Shown here one piece after another: positions 21,879-29,078 of a DNA stretch of 34,420 nt (positions within the stretch are counted from its first letter, which is position 1; each line of letters begins with the position of its first letter). Under the pieces are notes generated by a model that saw only the letters and a list, made by a program, of their open reading frames with translations, did not search any database and was not told the DNA's origin. The position numbers were made by a program, and so were the translations under genes. Source of the stretch: QHBQ01 sp038230695 (GTDB lineage Bacteria; Chloroflexota; Chloroflexia; QHBQ01); NCBI GenBank assembly GCA_038230695.1, contig JBBRMT010000018.1, positions 1 through 34,420 on the forward strand. Direction: 5' to 3'.

Positions 21879-22171
21879 GCGGCTAGCTCCTCGGCTATAT
21901 CTGCTGCATCATAGTGAGGCGGAACATCGTGCGCCGCCGCGTAGCCGATCATCTGGCGCAAGCCCACCCCGGCCTGTTCCGCCGCCCGCCAGACCGAAAT
22001 CCGCCCTGCTTCCAATTGCCGCAGTTGCGCTGCCATCCGTGTCTCGCGCAACCCCAGTTGCAGCAATTCCGCAGGGTCATATCCCTCAAGCTGATGTTGT
22101 AGCTCCTCACTGATTTCCAGGTTAAGGTTGGACATCTTCGCTGGTTGGCGCTTCTCGCTCATCTGGGGCAT
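21872..22171 (-). CDS. UPF0175 family antitoxin
   Basis: Up to 99 residues. The C-terminal 75 match UPF0175: LLQLGLRETRMAAQLRQLEAGRISVWRAAEQAGVGLRQMIGYAAAHDVPPHYDAADIAEEL, a helix-turn-helix-like, DNA-binding antitoxin usually found before DUF3368 PIN genes. Two starts are possible: 22171 (a GGAAGAG purine stretch just upstream, giving MPQMSEKRQPAK in front) or 22135 (MSNLNLEIS, closer to the usual family start, weaker ribosome site). Either start lies inside the preceding small gene, so the three genes form one overlapping unit. The antitoxin probably represses its own promoter, as usual in the family. Confidence 0.85.
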   Translation of the reverse strand: MPQMSEKRQPAKMSNLNLEISEELQHQLEGYDPAELLQLGLRETRMAAQLRQLEAGRISVWRAAEQAGVGLRQMIGYAAAHDVPPHYDAADIAEELAAW

Positions 22172-22328
22172 CCATCTCTTCCAGTTCTTTAATCAGTCTC
22201 TCCCGCTCAGTCTCACTTTCTGGCACGGGATCGAACATATCCAAGCGGGGCTGCACTCCACTCTGCGGCAACGGCATATCGTTTACCTGCTCCTCTACCT
22301 GTTCCTCGATTGGTTGCTGCTCTGACAT
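22122..22328 (-). CDS. Small acidic protein leading the toxin-antitoxin operon
   Basis: 68 residues, very rich in Glu, Asp, Gln and Pro, no Cys, with one amphipathic stretch (TERERLIKELEEMDAPDE). A textbook AAGGAGG lies 7 bp before the ATG, and the stop codon is beyond the antitoxin start, so translation of the two is probably coupled. These facts make it a real gene despite its size. I recognise no family. It could be a third component of the toxin-antitoxin unit, or a small leader gene that sets antitoxin translation. Confidence 0.7.
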   Translation of the reverse strand: MSEQQPIEEQVEEQVNDMPLPQSGVQPRLDMFDPVPESETERERLIKELEEMDAPDEREAPTSEDVQP

Positions 22329-22369
22329 AACCTGGCCTCCTTATGGTTAATTGGCTTACTCCCCAGCGC

Positions 22370-22378
22370 ATTATAGCA
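22370..22378 (-). promoter_or_regulatory. Predicted extended -10 promoter of the toxin-antitoxin unit
   Basis: TGCTATAAT on the minus strand, about 42 bp before the ATG at 22328. No clear -35. Confidence 0.5.
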
Positions 22379-22389
22379 CAACAATAAAG

Positions 22390-22410
22390 GGGCGCACCTG
22401 ATGCGCCCCT
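22390..22410 (-). terminator. Probable terminator of the adenylate cyclase gene
   Basis: GGGGCGCA (22390-22397), 5-nt loop, TGCGCCCC (22403-22410); on the minus strand followed by TTTATTGT. Located 25 bp past the cyclase stop codon and upstream of the next promoter. It is made from a GGGGCGC-family palindrome. Confidence 0.65.
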
Positions 22411-22434
22411 CACAGATATTGCAGATAAAAGCCG

Positions 22435-24267
22435 CTAATCGCTTTGCATCATCACCCTATACATGGTAACTTGCTCGCTTATGCCCTTCAGTTTCGCGGT
22501 GAACAACTCGATCGGCAGGTCGGCCAGTATATCGCGCACCTCGGTGTGGTTGTACATCACGTCGGTTAGCACAATATCACCACCGTAGCTGGCGCTCTGC
22601 ATTCGGGCGGCAATGTTGACGGTCGTGCCAAAGTAGTCGAGGATGTCATTGGCGGTAATCGCCAGACATGGCCCACTGTGCAACCCCAGCTTGACCCGCA
22701 GTTGTTGGTCGGAAGCAGCCTGGGTGTTGGCGCTCATTACCGCCCGCTGGACCGCAACCGCCGCTGCCACCGCCTGCTCAGGGTTGGCGAACACTGCCAT
22801 CACCGCATCACCCATCGTCTTCACCATCGAGCCATCATGGGCGGCTACCAGGCCGGTAATCAATGTAAAGTGGTCGCGCACGCGAGCGTAAGCGGGCGAG
22901 TCGCCGCTGCGCTGATAAAGGCTGGTCGAATCCTTCAGGTCGCTGAAAAGGAAGGTCAGGTTCTTGACTGCCACGCTCATCCCCGGTGCCAGCACCTCGG
23001 AGGAGAAGCTGGCGCGAAACTCGTGCAGCGAGGTAGCCAGGGCCGCGCTCACCCCTTTGTCATCCCAGCTTTCCTGCTCTATCATCACCAGAAGCTCCTG
23101 CCCGCTAACATTGCTCAGGTTGATGCTACTCTCGCCCACCGCAATGCTGATCGTCTGTCCGCCCAGCGACTCGCTATCGAAGGTGATGCTCACCTCATGC
23201 TCGGCAACTTCATTACTGGCTTGCAGACGAATGTAGCCAGGAAGCTGACGAAGCCGCAGGCGATAACCGCTGTTTCGCAACCGGGGCTGCACCGTCTTGC
23301 TTTCACCCGCCGCCAGGCGCACCTGGGCAATGATGTGGCGGGTCATAAACGGGCCACCGATGCAGTAGGAGGTCGCCGAACCACCGCGCACCTGGGGACT
23401 GACCGTGAAGCGTAGCTCCACATATTCATCGAAGTTCACATCGTAGCGGATGTTGCAGATGTCGCAATGCGCCTCCGGCTGCAGTTGGCTGAGGCTGTCG
23501 TAACTAACCTTTGTCACGCGGCAGTTGGGGCATAGCACCTCCCAGCTAAGGTCGAGCAGGCCCGCCCGCGTAGCGTAGAGGAACAGGCGCAACGTTTCCA
23601 TTCGGTCACTGCCCCAATCATCGGCCAGAGCGAACGGGCGCATCTCGGTTACAGCATCGTCGGGGGCGTTCGTCAGGTGGCTGATCAGCCGATCCACCAT
23701 CGCTGGCTTGACCGGATAGCCGCGCAGCGCGTTGGTTAGAATGTGCAGGTGGCGCGACTTGACGTGCGGCCTACCAAGCATAGGGGTAATCAGCGGCTCC
23801 TGCTGCTGATATTTTAGCTCGAAGGTATGGCAGGCGGCCACCATCCGACCCACGAACATCTTGCCGACAATCAGATTGACTGCCAGGCGGCCTAGCGGGT
23901 TGCGAACGTTGAAGTTGGCGAAGATTTCCGCCTTCGCCTTGCCTGCGCTGGGCGCGTACATTCGGGTGCCGGTGACAACGTTGGTGACGAACAAGCCAAC
24001 TAGCCCCTTGAACACCCGCTCGACCCAGAAGTATTGCTGCTCGGTCCACTCGAACGGCTTTTCCTCCCACTCCACCGGCAAACCGAGGAAGCGGCCCTTC
24101 GCTTGCAAGTGTGATACCAGACCCGCGCTACTCACCGGCTTGAAGTTGGTTGCCGGTAGTCCGGTGCTTTTGTTCAGTCGGTCGGTGTACGATATAGCCT
24201 GCCAAAAATCGGCAAGCGGCATCGCCAGTTCGATCTGCCTCTGGATGCTAACTTTCTTGTCCGCCAT
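22435..24267 (-). CDS. Class III adenylate cyclase with SRPBCC and DUF5939 domains
   Basis: 610 residues from the ATG at 24267; a TTG at 24288 is an alternative. Residues ~5-150 are an SRPBCC (START-like) hydrophobic-ligand domain (VSIQRQIELAMPLADFWQAISY). ~165-300 is DUF5939 with two zinc knuckles CPNC (246-249) and CDIC (268-271). ~435-605 is the cyclase domain: FLFSDLKDSTSLY (metal Asp443), KTMGDAVMAVF (Lys483, metal Asp487), DYFGTTVNIAARM (Asp542, Asn551, Arg555). All catalytic residues of a class III homodimeric cyclase are there, and Lys/Asp at the purine-selecting positions favour ATP over GTP. No membrane segment. Likely makes cAMP in response to a bound lipid-like ligand; the ligand is inference. 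Confidence 0.93.
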   Translation of the reverse strand: MADKKVSIQRQIELAMPLADFWQAISYTDRLNKSTGLPATNFKPVSSAGLVSHLQAKGRFLGLPVEWEEKPFEWTEQQYFWVERVFKGLVGLFVTNVVTGTRMYAPSAGKAKAEIFANFNVRNPLGRLAVNLIVGKMFVGRMVAACHTFELKYQQQEPLITPMLGRPHVKSRHLHILTNALRGYPVKPAMVDRLISHLTNAPDDAVTEMRPFALADDWGSDRMETLRLFLYATRAGLLDLSWEVLCPNCRVTKVSYDSLSQLQPEAHCDICNIRYDVNFDEYVELRFTVSPQVRGGSATSYCIGGPFMTRHIIAQVRLAAGESKTVQPRLRNSGYRLRLRQLPGYIRLQASNEVAEHEVSITFDSESLGGQTISIAVGESSINLSNVSGQELLVMIEQESWDDKGVSAALATSLHEFRASFSSEVLAPGMSVAVKNLTFLFSDLKDSTSLYQRSGDSPAYARVRDHFTLITGLVAAHDGSMVKTMGDAVMAVFANPEQAVAAAVAVQRAVMSANTQAASDQQLRVKLGLHSGPCLAITANDILDYFGTTVNIAARMQSASYGGDIVLTDVMYNHTEVRDILADLPIELFTAKLKGISEQVTMYRVMMQSD

Positions 24268-24543
24268 TGTTGCTCTATGTACCCCCAACTCCCGTTAACG
24301 CTTCGGTAAACTTCAGGTCCCCAATTTTATCAGGGTTTTACATCAAGGTGAACCACCATTCACCCCTATGCTATCTTACGTTTATGGTGACATCCATATA
24401 GTCGTAGCATATAATACAACTGTTGTTGCCTATATGCAAGCTCCACCCGTCAGTACTACGCTGATTCATCTCACTTGGATGCGCTCCTTGTGAGAAGAGT
24501 AGAGGGTCGAACGCACCCCGCCCTACATCAACAGTCATCCCCA

Positions 24544-24571
24544 ATAACTAATCACTAATCACTGATTATTC
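24544..24571 (-). repeat. Heptad-repeat tract, 4 units
   Basis: Units ATAACTA, ATCACTA, ATCACTG, ATTATTC, overlapping the stop codon (24566-24568) of the SDR gene. The rest of 24289-24543 holds no gene, hairpin or convincing promoter that I can see. Confidence 0.7.
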
Positions 24572-25312
24572 AACCACCCACTCGGTGCTGCCCACATAGA
24601 TAATCGCACCGTTCGCCAGCGTGACATCGGCGGCGGCCTCGACGATGGCGTGGGCGAATTGCGCGATGCTGGGCAGGTAGCCTGCCTGTTCGCGCCGCGC
24701 TTCAATCAGACCGGGGCGTTGGCGTTGCATCATCCTCGGCGTGATGGTCCCTTCGATCAGGTCGCCACTGACCATCACCAGCGATACGTCGGCAGCGGCA
24801 AACTCGGTCAGGCGGGCCAGCAATGCTTTCTCGCCTGCTTTCTTACTCTCGGCCACCGGCTCATAGCCTGGGTAAACTGGCTTCTGGCCGTAGAAGTGGG
24901 CAAGGTGGCTGGTGACATAGACGATGCGTCCGCCCGCTGGCATCAGCGGCAAGGCGAGGTCAACCGCCCGCAACTGACCGCCCACGTTGACTTGCATCGC
25001 GTAATCCGGCCCACCATCCTTCTCCAGCCCCCCACTGGCGTTGAGGATGAGCAAGTCGAGCCGCCCGAAGCGCGACGCAACCTGGGTGAACATCTCTGCC
25101 ATCTGCTCGGCGTTGGTGATATCAGCCTGGGTGGTCAGCGCCTGTCGTCCCGCTCGACGCACCTCCTCTGCCACCGCCTCAGCCCGCGTCTGCTTGCTGC
25201 GATAATTTATCACTACGTCAGCCCCCTGCTCGGCCAGCATCTGCGCCACACTCGCGCCGATGCCCCGTGATGCGCCCGTAATCAGCGCCACCTTGTCGCT
25301 CAAGTAGCCCAT
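24566..25312 (-). CDS. Short-chain dehydrogenase/reductase family protein, atypical active site
   Basis: 248 residues. The Rossmann dinucleotide motif TGASRGIG (12-19) and NASGG (91-95) are intact, so NAD(P) binding is expected. After strand 5 (GGRIVYVTS) the usual Y-x-x-x-K is absent: the region reads GYEPVAESKKAGE, with Val153 where Tyr would be for Lys157. Tyr150 is three residues too early. The PVAESKKAGE pattern recalls a subgroup of SDRs I associate with Actinobacteria and Chloroflexi, so the change is probably a subgroup property rather than a mutation. Substrate and even activity are unknown. Likely single gene, transcribed divergently from the iron-permease-like gene, with no clear ribosome site motif beyond GGAATAG. 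Confidence 0.88.
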   Translation of the reverse strand: MGYLSDKVALITGASRGIGASVAQMLAEQGADVVINYRSKQTRAEAVAEEVRRAGRQALTTQADITNAEQMAEMFTQVASRFGRLDLLILNASGGLEKDGGPDYAMQVNVGGQLRAVDLALPLMPAGGRIVYVTSHLAHFYGQKPVYPGYEPVAESKKAGEKALLARLTEFAAADVSLVMVSGDLIEGTITPRMMQRQRPGLIEARREQAGYLPSIAQFAHAIVEAAADVTLANGAIIYVGSTEWVVE

Positions 25313-25334
25313 TACTATTCCTCTCCCGCCTATG

Positions 25335-25364
25335 TTCTCATCAGGCGTTGCGTTCTGATATAAT
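25335..25364 (+). promoter_or_regulatory. Predicted extended -10 promoter
   Basis: TTCTCA (25335-25340), 18-bp spacer, and TGATATAAT (25356-25364). It precedes the Fet4-like gene by about 65 bp. Confidence 0.55.
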
Positions 25365-25428
25365 GTTGTTACGGCTGATCAGCCTTGCAACGCCCACATA
25401 GCCACAGCTATAACAAAGGAGATTTGAT

Positions 25429-25872
25429 ATGAACGAGTTCTTCCGTAAGATTTCGCACCGCACCGCCGAGATTGTCGGTTCGCCCTGGTCATTCGTTACT
25501 GCCATACTCGTCATTGTAGTCTGGGGTTTGACTGGCCCACTCTTCAAGTTTTCCGACACCTGGCAACTGGTGATCAACACCGGCACCACCATCATCACCT
25601 TCCTGATGGTCTTTCTCATCCAGAACACGCAGAACCGTGATGCGCGAGTGTTCCAGATCAAGCTCGACGAGCTAATCCGCGCCACCGAGGGCGCACGGCA
25701 CGGGCTGGTCAACCTGGAGGAGTTCACCGATTCCGACCTGCTGCACCTCCAGCAGCAGTTCCACAACCTGCGGGTGCGCTATGGCAACACCGCCGCTGAG
25801 GAGTTGCTGGCTATTGAGGAGGAGCTATCCCGTCGCGACATCCCCATTGCTGACCAACCCAAGCTCGGCTAG
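25429..25872 (+). CDS. Low-affinity iron permease (Fet4-like) family protein
   Basis: 147 residues with AAAGGAGAT before the ATG. Two membrane helices (~20-38 and ~47-65) contain the family motif FVTAILVIVVWGLTGPLFKFSDTWQLVINTGTTIITFLMVFLIQNTQNRDARVFQIKLDELI, which is highly conserved in PF04120 (named after yeast Fet4). The soluble tail is helical and acidic. Bacterial members have only one such pair of helices and their transport role is not proven; a scaffold or sensor is possible. The last 48 bp overlap the 3' end of the convergent GT87-like gene, so both C-termini are coded on opposite strands of the same DNA. Confidence 0.92.
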   Translation: MNEFFRKISHRTAEIVGSPWSFVTAILVIVVWGLTGPLFKFSDTWQLVINTGTTIITFLMVFLIQNTQNRDARVFQIKLDELIRATEGARHGLVNLEEFTDSDLLHLQQQFHNLRVRYGNTAAEELLAIEEELSRRDIPIADQPKLG

Positions 25873-27153
25873 CGGCTCGTCGGCTTGTACATCGGTGGCG
25901 TAGTTAATAAGATAGTACAGCCCCAGCAACGCTAGCGTCTGGATGATGCGCGGATAGTTGCGCCCCGTATCGGCAACCAGCGAGAGTTGCCAGAATGGCA
26001 GCAGGGTCAGCCAGACTGCCAGGCACAGCCGCAGGATTCGCGCCAACCCCGGCTGCGCCCATAGCTTCAGCCACAGCCATGCGGCAGGAAGCAACAATAT
26101 TACCTGATCGTAGCCGATGGTGTAAGGTGTAATCAGCAGCGTGACGATGATTGCTAGCGGCAGCACGGGCATAACGTCGCGGGCGGCGAGGGCGCGGCGC
26201 AGCGGATTGAGCAGCAGCGCCAGGGTTGCCAGCGAGAGCAAGGCCGCCAGCAGCAGCCACCAATCACCGATAAGAGGTCGCACCATCTGCCAGCATAGCC
26301 CCCACCACGAGCTTGAAGCTGGAATCAGGCGGGTAGCTTGTTTCTGCGCCAGAAAGCTGACGTTGAACCAGTCCGTGAATGAATATGGCGCGAACAGTAT
26401 CGGCAGTAGATAGAGTGCAGTGATTGCTCCCAGCGCGACCGTAACCTTGCGCCACTGCGCTGCCACCGCCCAACCGAGTAGCACAATCGCCACCACCAGC
26501 CCGGATAGCTGCGGCTTCATCGTCGCTAGCGCCAATGCCAGAGGCGCAATCCACGCGCCGCCATTCATCGTGGCGAACAACAATGCCAGCAGAAACATAA
26601 TTGGTATCGAGTGTTGGCCGAGGAAGAAGTGGAGCAGTGTAGGCTGGAAGAATATGCTTGCCAGGCCAAAGACGAGCAAGGTTGCCGCCCACAAAAGCGG
26701 GGGCAGAGGCAAATCCAACCGCCGCCGCACCGCTGCCAGCATTAGATACAACCCAGCTAGCAGCAGTACGCCACTGAGCAATGTCCACACAATCAGCGCG
26801 GTGGGGAAGTCGAGCAAGGCCAGCGGCGTTTGCAACAGCAGTGACCAGTAGGGATAGATGGCGTTATAATCTGTGCCGGAATTGAACTCAGTGTCCTTTG
26901 CCGCTACCGGCGTAAGGTAAGGGTCGGCCAGGCGGTGTACCAGCGCCTGGCTTGGCTGGTAAGGATTGTCGCCCGCGAGGATCAGCTTGGCCGGAAGCCA
27001 GCCGTTCTGCATGAAGTCATGCCCATTCACCTGTGGGTCCAGCCCAAACGCCAGCCATGCCAGCAGCGCCGCATTAAGCACGAATGGCACCACATAAGTG
27101 ATGAGGACTGAGGACTGAGGACGGAGGACAGAGGGGGTTGTGGCGTTATTCAT
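25825..27153 (-). CDS. DUF2029/GT87-like polytopic membrane protein, copy 2
   Basis: 442 residues with about ten hydrophobic helices. The first loop LDPQVNGHDFMQNGWLPAKLILAGDNPYQPSQALVHRL carries the Asp-Phe motif and 'GxNPY' of DUF2029, a GT-C superfamily group that includes polyprenyl-phosphate-mannose dependent mannosyltransferases (PimE/GT87). It is a paralogue of the next gene (27146-28468): the same order of helices, STRLxPASSSWWGL and DVMPVLPLAIIVTLLITPYTIGYDQVILLLP in both. The overlap ATGAATAA couples the two. Codons 8-19 are encoded by a heptad-repeat tract (27098-27132), so the true start may be one of the GTG codons just after it; the annotated ATG has GGGAG 12 bp upstream. Probably adds a sugar to an envelope glycan or lipid. 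Confidence 0.87.
   Translation of the reverse strand: MNNATTPSVLRPQSSVLITYVVPFVLNAALLAWLAFGLDPQVNGHDFMQNGWLPAKLILAGDNPYQPSQALVHRLADPYLTPVAAKDTEFNSGTDYNAIYPYWSLLLQTPLALLDFPTALIVWTLLSGVLLLAGLYLMLAAVRRRLDLPLPPLLWAATLLVFGLASIFFQPTLLHFFLGQHSIPIMFLLALLFATMNGGAWIAPLALALATMKPQLSGLVVAIVLLGWAVAAQWRKVTVALGAITALYLLPILFAPYSFTDWFNVSFLAQKQATRLIPASSSWWGLCWQMVRPLIGDWWLLLAALLSLATLALLLNPLRRALAARDVMPVLPLAIIVTLLITPYTIGYDQVILLLPAAWLWLKLWAQPGLARILRLCLAVWLTLLPFWQLSLVADTGRNYPRIIQTLALLGLYYLINYATDVQADEPLAELGLVSNGDVATG
27098..27132 (+). repeat. Heptad-repeat tract inside the annotated N-terminus, 5 units
   Basis: Units GTGATGA, GGACTGA, GGACTGA, GGACGGA, GGACAGA. It overlaps codons 8-19 of the minus-strand GT87-like gene. 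All other tracts are at gene ends, so either the start is misplaced or the tract is being translated. Confidence 0.8.
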
Positions 27154-28468
27154 CGCTCATAACTCCCGCTGGGTTAGCCTTCAACTTTGTCACCGCATAG
27201 TACAGGATCAGCAACGCCAGCGTCTGGATGACGCGGATGTAGTTGCTCTGCACCATATCTACCAACTCCACCTGCAGCAGCGGCAATAGGGTTAGCCAGA
27301 GCAGCAGGGCGTAGCGTAGCAGGCGGGCAGCCAGCCGCGCATCGTTCTGCAAGCGCAACCATAGCCAGGCAAACGGCAGCAACAACAATACCTGGTCGTA
27401 GCCTAGCGTGTAAGGTGTAATCATCAAGGTTACGATAATCGCCAGTGGCAGGACCGCAGTCACATCCCTTGCCGCAATCGCTCGTTGCACTGGCCTGATC
27501 AGCAAGGCTATGGTTAGCAGCGAAAGTGCGCCCGCCACCCATACCCACCAATGCCCCGCCCAGGCATAGGCCAGCCCCCACCATGATGACGATGCGGGCG
27601 CAAGGCGGGTGGATTGTTTCTGCACCAGGAAGTTGACGCTGAACCATCCGCTGAAGGCATAAGGTACGAACAGCGCAGGGATGAGATAAAGGGCCGCAGT
27701 TAGAACGATGCTCAATATTGCCTTACGCCGCGCCAGCAGCAGCCAACCAAGCAACAAGATAGCCAGCGGCAATGCCGAGAGCTGCGGCTTCATCGTCGCC
27801 AGTGCGAAGGCACTCACCGCTAGCAGCATACCGCCCGCAGGCAGGAACAGTAGCCCCAATAGGAAAAAGATGATTACCGAATACTGACCGAGGCTGAAAT
27901 GGAGCAGAGTTGGCACGAACACCAGCGCGGCGAGACCGAATCCCAGCAATGTTGCAGACCATACTAGCGGTGAAGGTGTCATCGTCAACCGCCGCCGCGC
28001 CCCCTCCAACACCACATACAGCCCGGTAAGCAGCAGTGCGCCACTTAGCAGTGTCCAGATGATGAAGGCAAGCGGGAAATCAAGCAGGCCAAGCGGTGTT
28101 TGCAACAGCAATGCCCAGTAGGGATAGACTGCGTTATAAGCCGCTCCTGTGTTGTAGCCTATACTTCCATCCACTATTAGGGTACTCAGGTAGCTGCCCG
28201 CCAGCCGTTGTACTTCCTGCTGGTTGGGGTTATAGGGGTTTTGCCCTTCAAGAATGAGTCGGCCAGCAATCCAGCCATTGTGCATAAAGTCGCGGCCATT
28301 ACTGTGTGGGTCAAGTCCGAAAGCCTGCCATGTAACCACCGTCATACACAGCAGCAGCGGTAGAAGCGAGTATAGCAGCGGCGGCATAGCCTGGTCAGCC
28401 CTATCTCTTGACGAGATAGGGCGGGGTGAGGGTGAATCCTGTTCTGCTCTAACGCTCATCGTGATCAT
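27146..28468 (-). CDS. DUF2029/GT87-like polytopic membrane protein, copy 1
   Basis: 440 residues, about ten membrane helices, homologous along its length with the following gene. Key loop: GLDPHSNGRDFMHNGWIAGRLILEGQNPYNPNQQEVQRL, then YPYWALLLQTPLGLLDFP and LTGLYVVLEGARRRL. Candidate catalytic Asp is in NGRDF. Start choice: ATG at 28468 (GAGG immediately upstream) or ATG at 28459; residues 10-26 (QDSPSPRPISSRDRADQ) are encoded by a palindrome-containing GATAGGGCGGGGTGAGG stretch and look like inserted repeat DNA, so the family-conserved part begins near MPPLLYS (28387). First gene of the pair; a heptad tract lies 24 bp upstream of the ATG. Two adjacent GT-C paralogues suggest sequential sugar additions to one acceptor. 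Confidence 0.87.
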   Translation of the reverse strand: MITMSVRAEQDSPSPRPISSRDRADQAMPPLLYSLLPLLLCMTVVTWQAFGLDPHSNGRDFMHNGWIAGRLILEGQNPYNPNQQEVQRLAGSYLSTLIVDGSIGYNTGAAYNAVYPYWALLLQTPLGLLDFPLAFIIWTLLSGALLLTGLYVVLEGARRRLTMTPSPLVWSATLLGFGLAALVFVPTLLHFSLGQYSVIIFFLLGLLFLPAGGMLLAVSAFALATMKPQLSALPLAILLLGWLLLARRKAILSIVLTAALYLIPALFVPYAFSGWFSVNFLVQKQSTRLAPASSSWWGLAYAWAGHWWVWVAGALSLLTIALLIRPVQRAIAARDVTAVLPLAIIVTLMITPYTLGYDQVLLLLPFAWLWLRLQNDARLAARLLRYALLLWLTLLPLLQVELVDMVQSNYIRVIQTLALLILYYAVTKLKANPAGVMSDE

Positions 28469-28491
28469 CAGCCTCGAACTGGAACGGTATC

Positions 28492-28519
28492 ATTCAACAT
28501 TCAACATTCACTATTCCCT
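28492..28519 (-). repeat. Heptad-repeat tract, 4 units
   Basis: ATTCAAC twice, ATTCACT, ATTCCCT. Placed between the divergent GT87-like gene and the promoter of the membrane-protein/purB unit. Confidence 0.75.
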
Positions 28520-28539
28520 TATACCCTAGCGTCGTGCGT

Positions 28540-28569
28540 TTGTCAAATCAGGCCGTGCTGGGGTATAAT
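28540..28569 (+). promoter_or_regulatory. Predicted sigma-70 promoter of the membrane-protein/purB unit
   Basis: TTGTCA (28540-28545), 18-bp spacer, TATAAT (28564-28569): eleven of twelve consensus bases. The ATG is at 28614. Confidence 0.7.
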
Positions 28570-28613
28570 ACAAGTAGTATGGCGTTGACAAGGCAAGGGA
28601 TAAAGGAGCAGCG

Positions 28614-29078
28614 ATGAACGAACGAACCTGGGGGATGGTTGTCTGGCTAGGGCTACTCGGCGCACTTGCGTCGGCGATTGCCACTATGGTTGTGTACCTT
28701 AGTTTGCAGCAGACTACCTATGCGCTGGTGCTACTCCTTGTCGCGGCGCTATTTGCAATCATGGGCGCAGCCGCCAACATTGGCGCGACGCGGGCGCGGC
28801 GGCAGCGCTGGGATGGCGAAATGGCCTCTCAGCAGCAGCGGGTTGACGACCTGTTCGCCTCGGCGCAGACGGAGGGTAGCGCGAAGAGCCTCAGCCCCGA
28901 AGCGCAAGCGAATATTGGTGAGGACGTTGCTGGCGGAGCGCCACTAGCTGAAGCGGATCGCGTCAGCAACCTCGGCTTTGCTGCTCAACCAATTACCGAT
29001 GAAGCTGCTGCCGAAGGCGAGTCGGTAGGTGAGGAACAGGCCGAACGCGAGAGGGCGGAGCATGGCGGTTGGGAATGA
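28614..29078 (+). CDS. Small two-helix membrane protein with acidic cytoplasmic tail
   Basis: 154 residues; AAAGGAGCAGCG precedes the ATG. Two membrane helices (~7-28 and ~35-58: VVWLGLLGALASAIATMVVYL and ALVLLLVAALFAIMGAAANIG), then a basic stop-transfer region (RARRQRW) and a ~90-residue Glu/Ala-rich tail that is probably disordered or coiled. No recognised family. The next gene starts inside its 3' end, and purB follows with another overlap, so the three look like one transcript. Function unknown. Confidence 0.85.
   Translation: MNERTWGMVVWLGLLGALASAIATMVVYLSLQQTTYALVLLLVAALFAIMGAAANIGATRARRQRWDGEMASQQQRVDDLFASAQTEGSAKSLSPEAQANIGEDVAGGAPLAEADRVSNLGFAAQPITDEAAAEGESVGEEQAERERAEHGGWE

Noticed and set aside
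28469..28613. tRNA or small RNA gene in the divergent region
   Set aside because: Only a heptad tract and a promoter were found; no cloverleaf, CCA end or intrinsic terminator.
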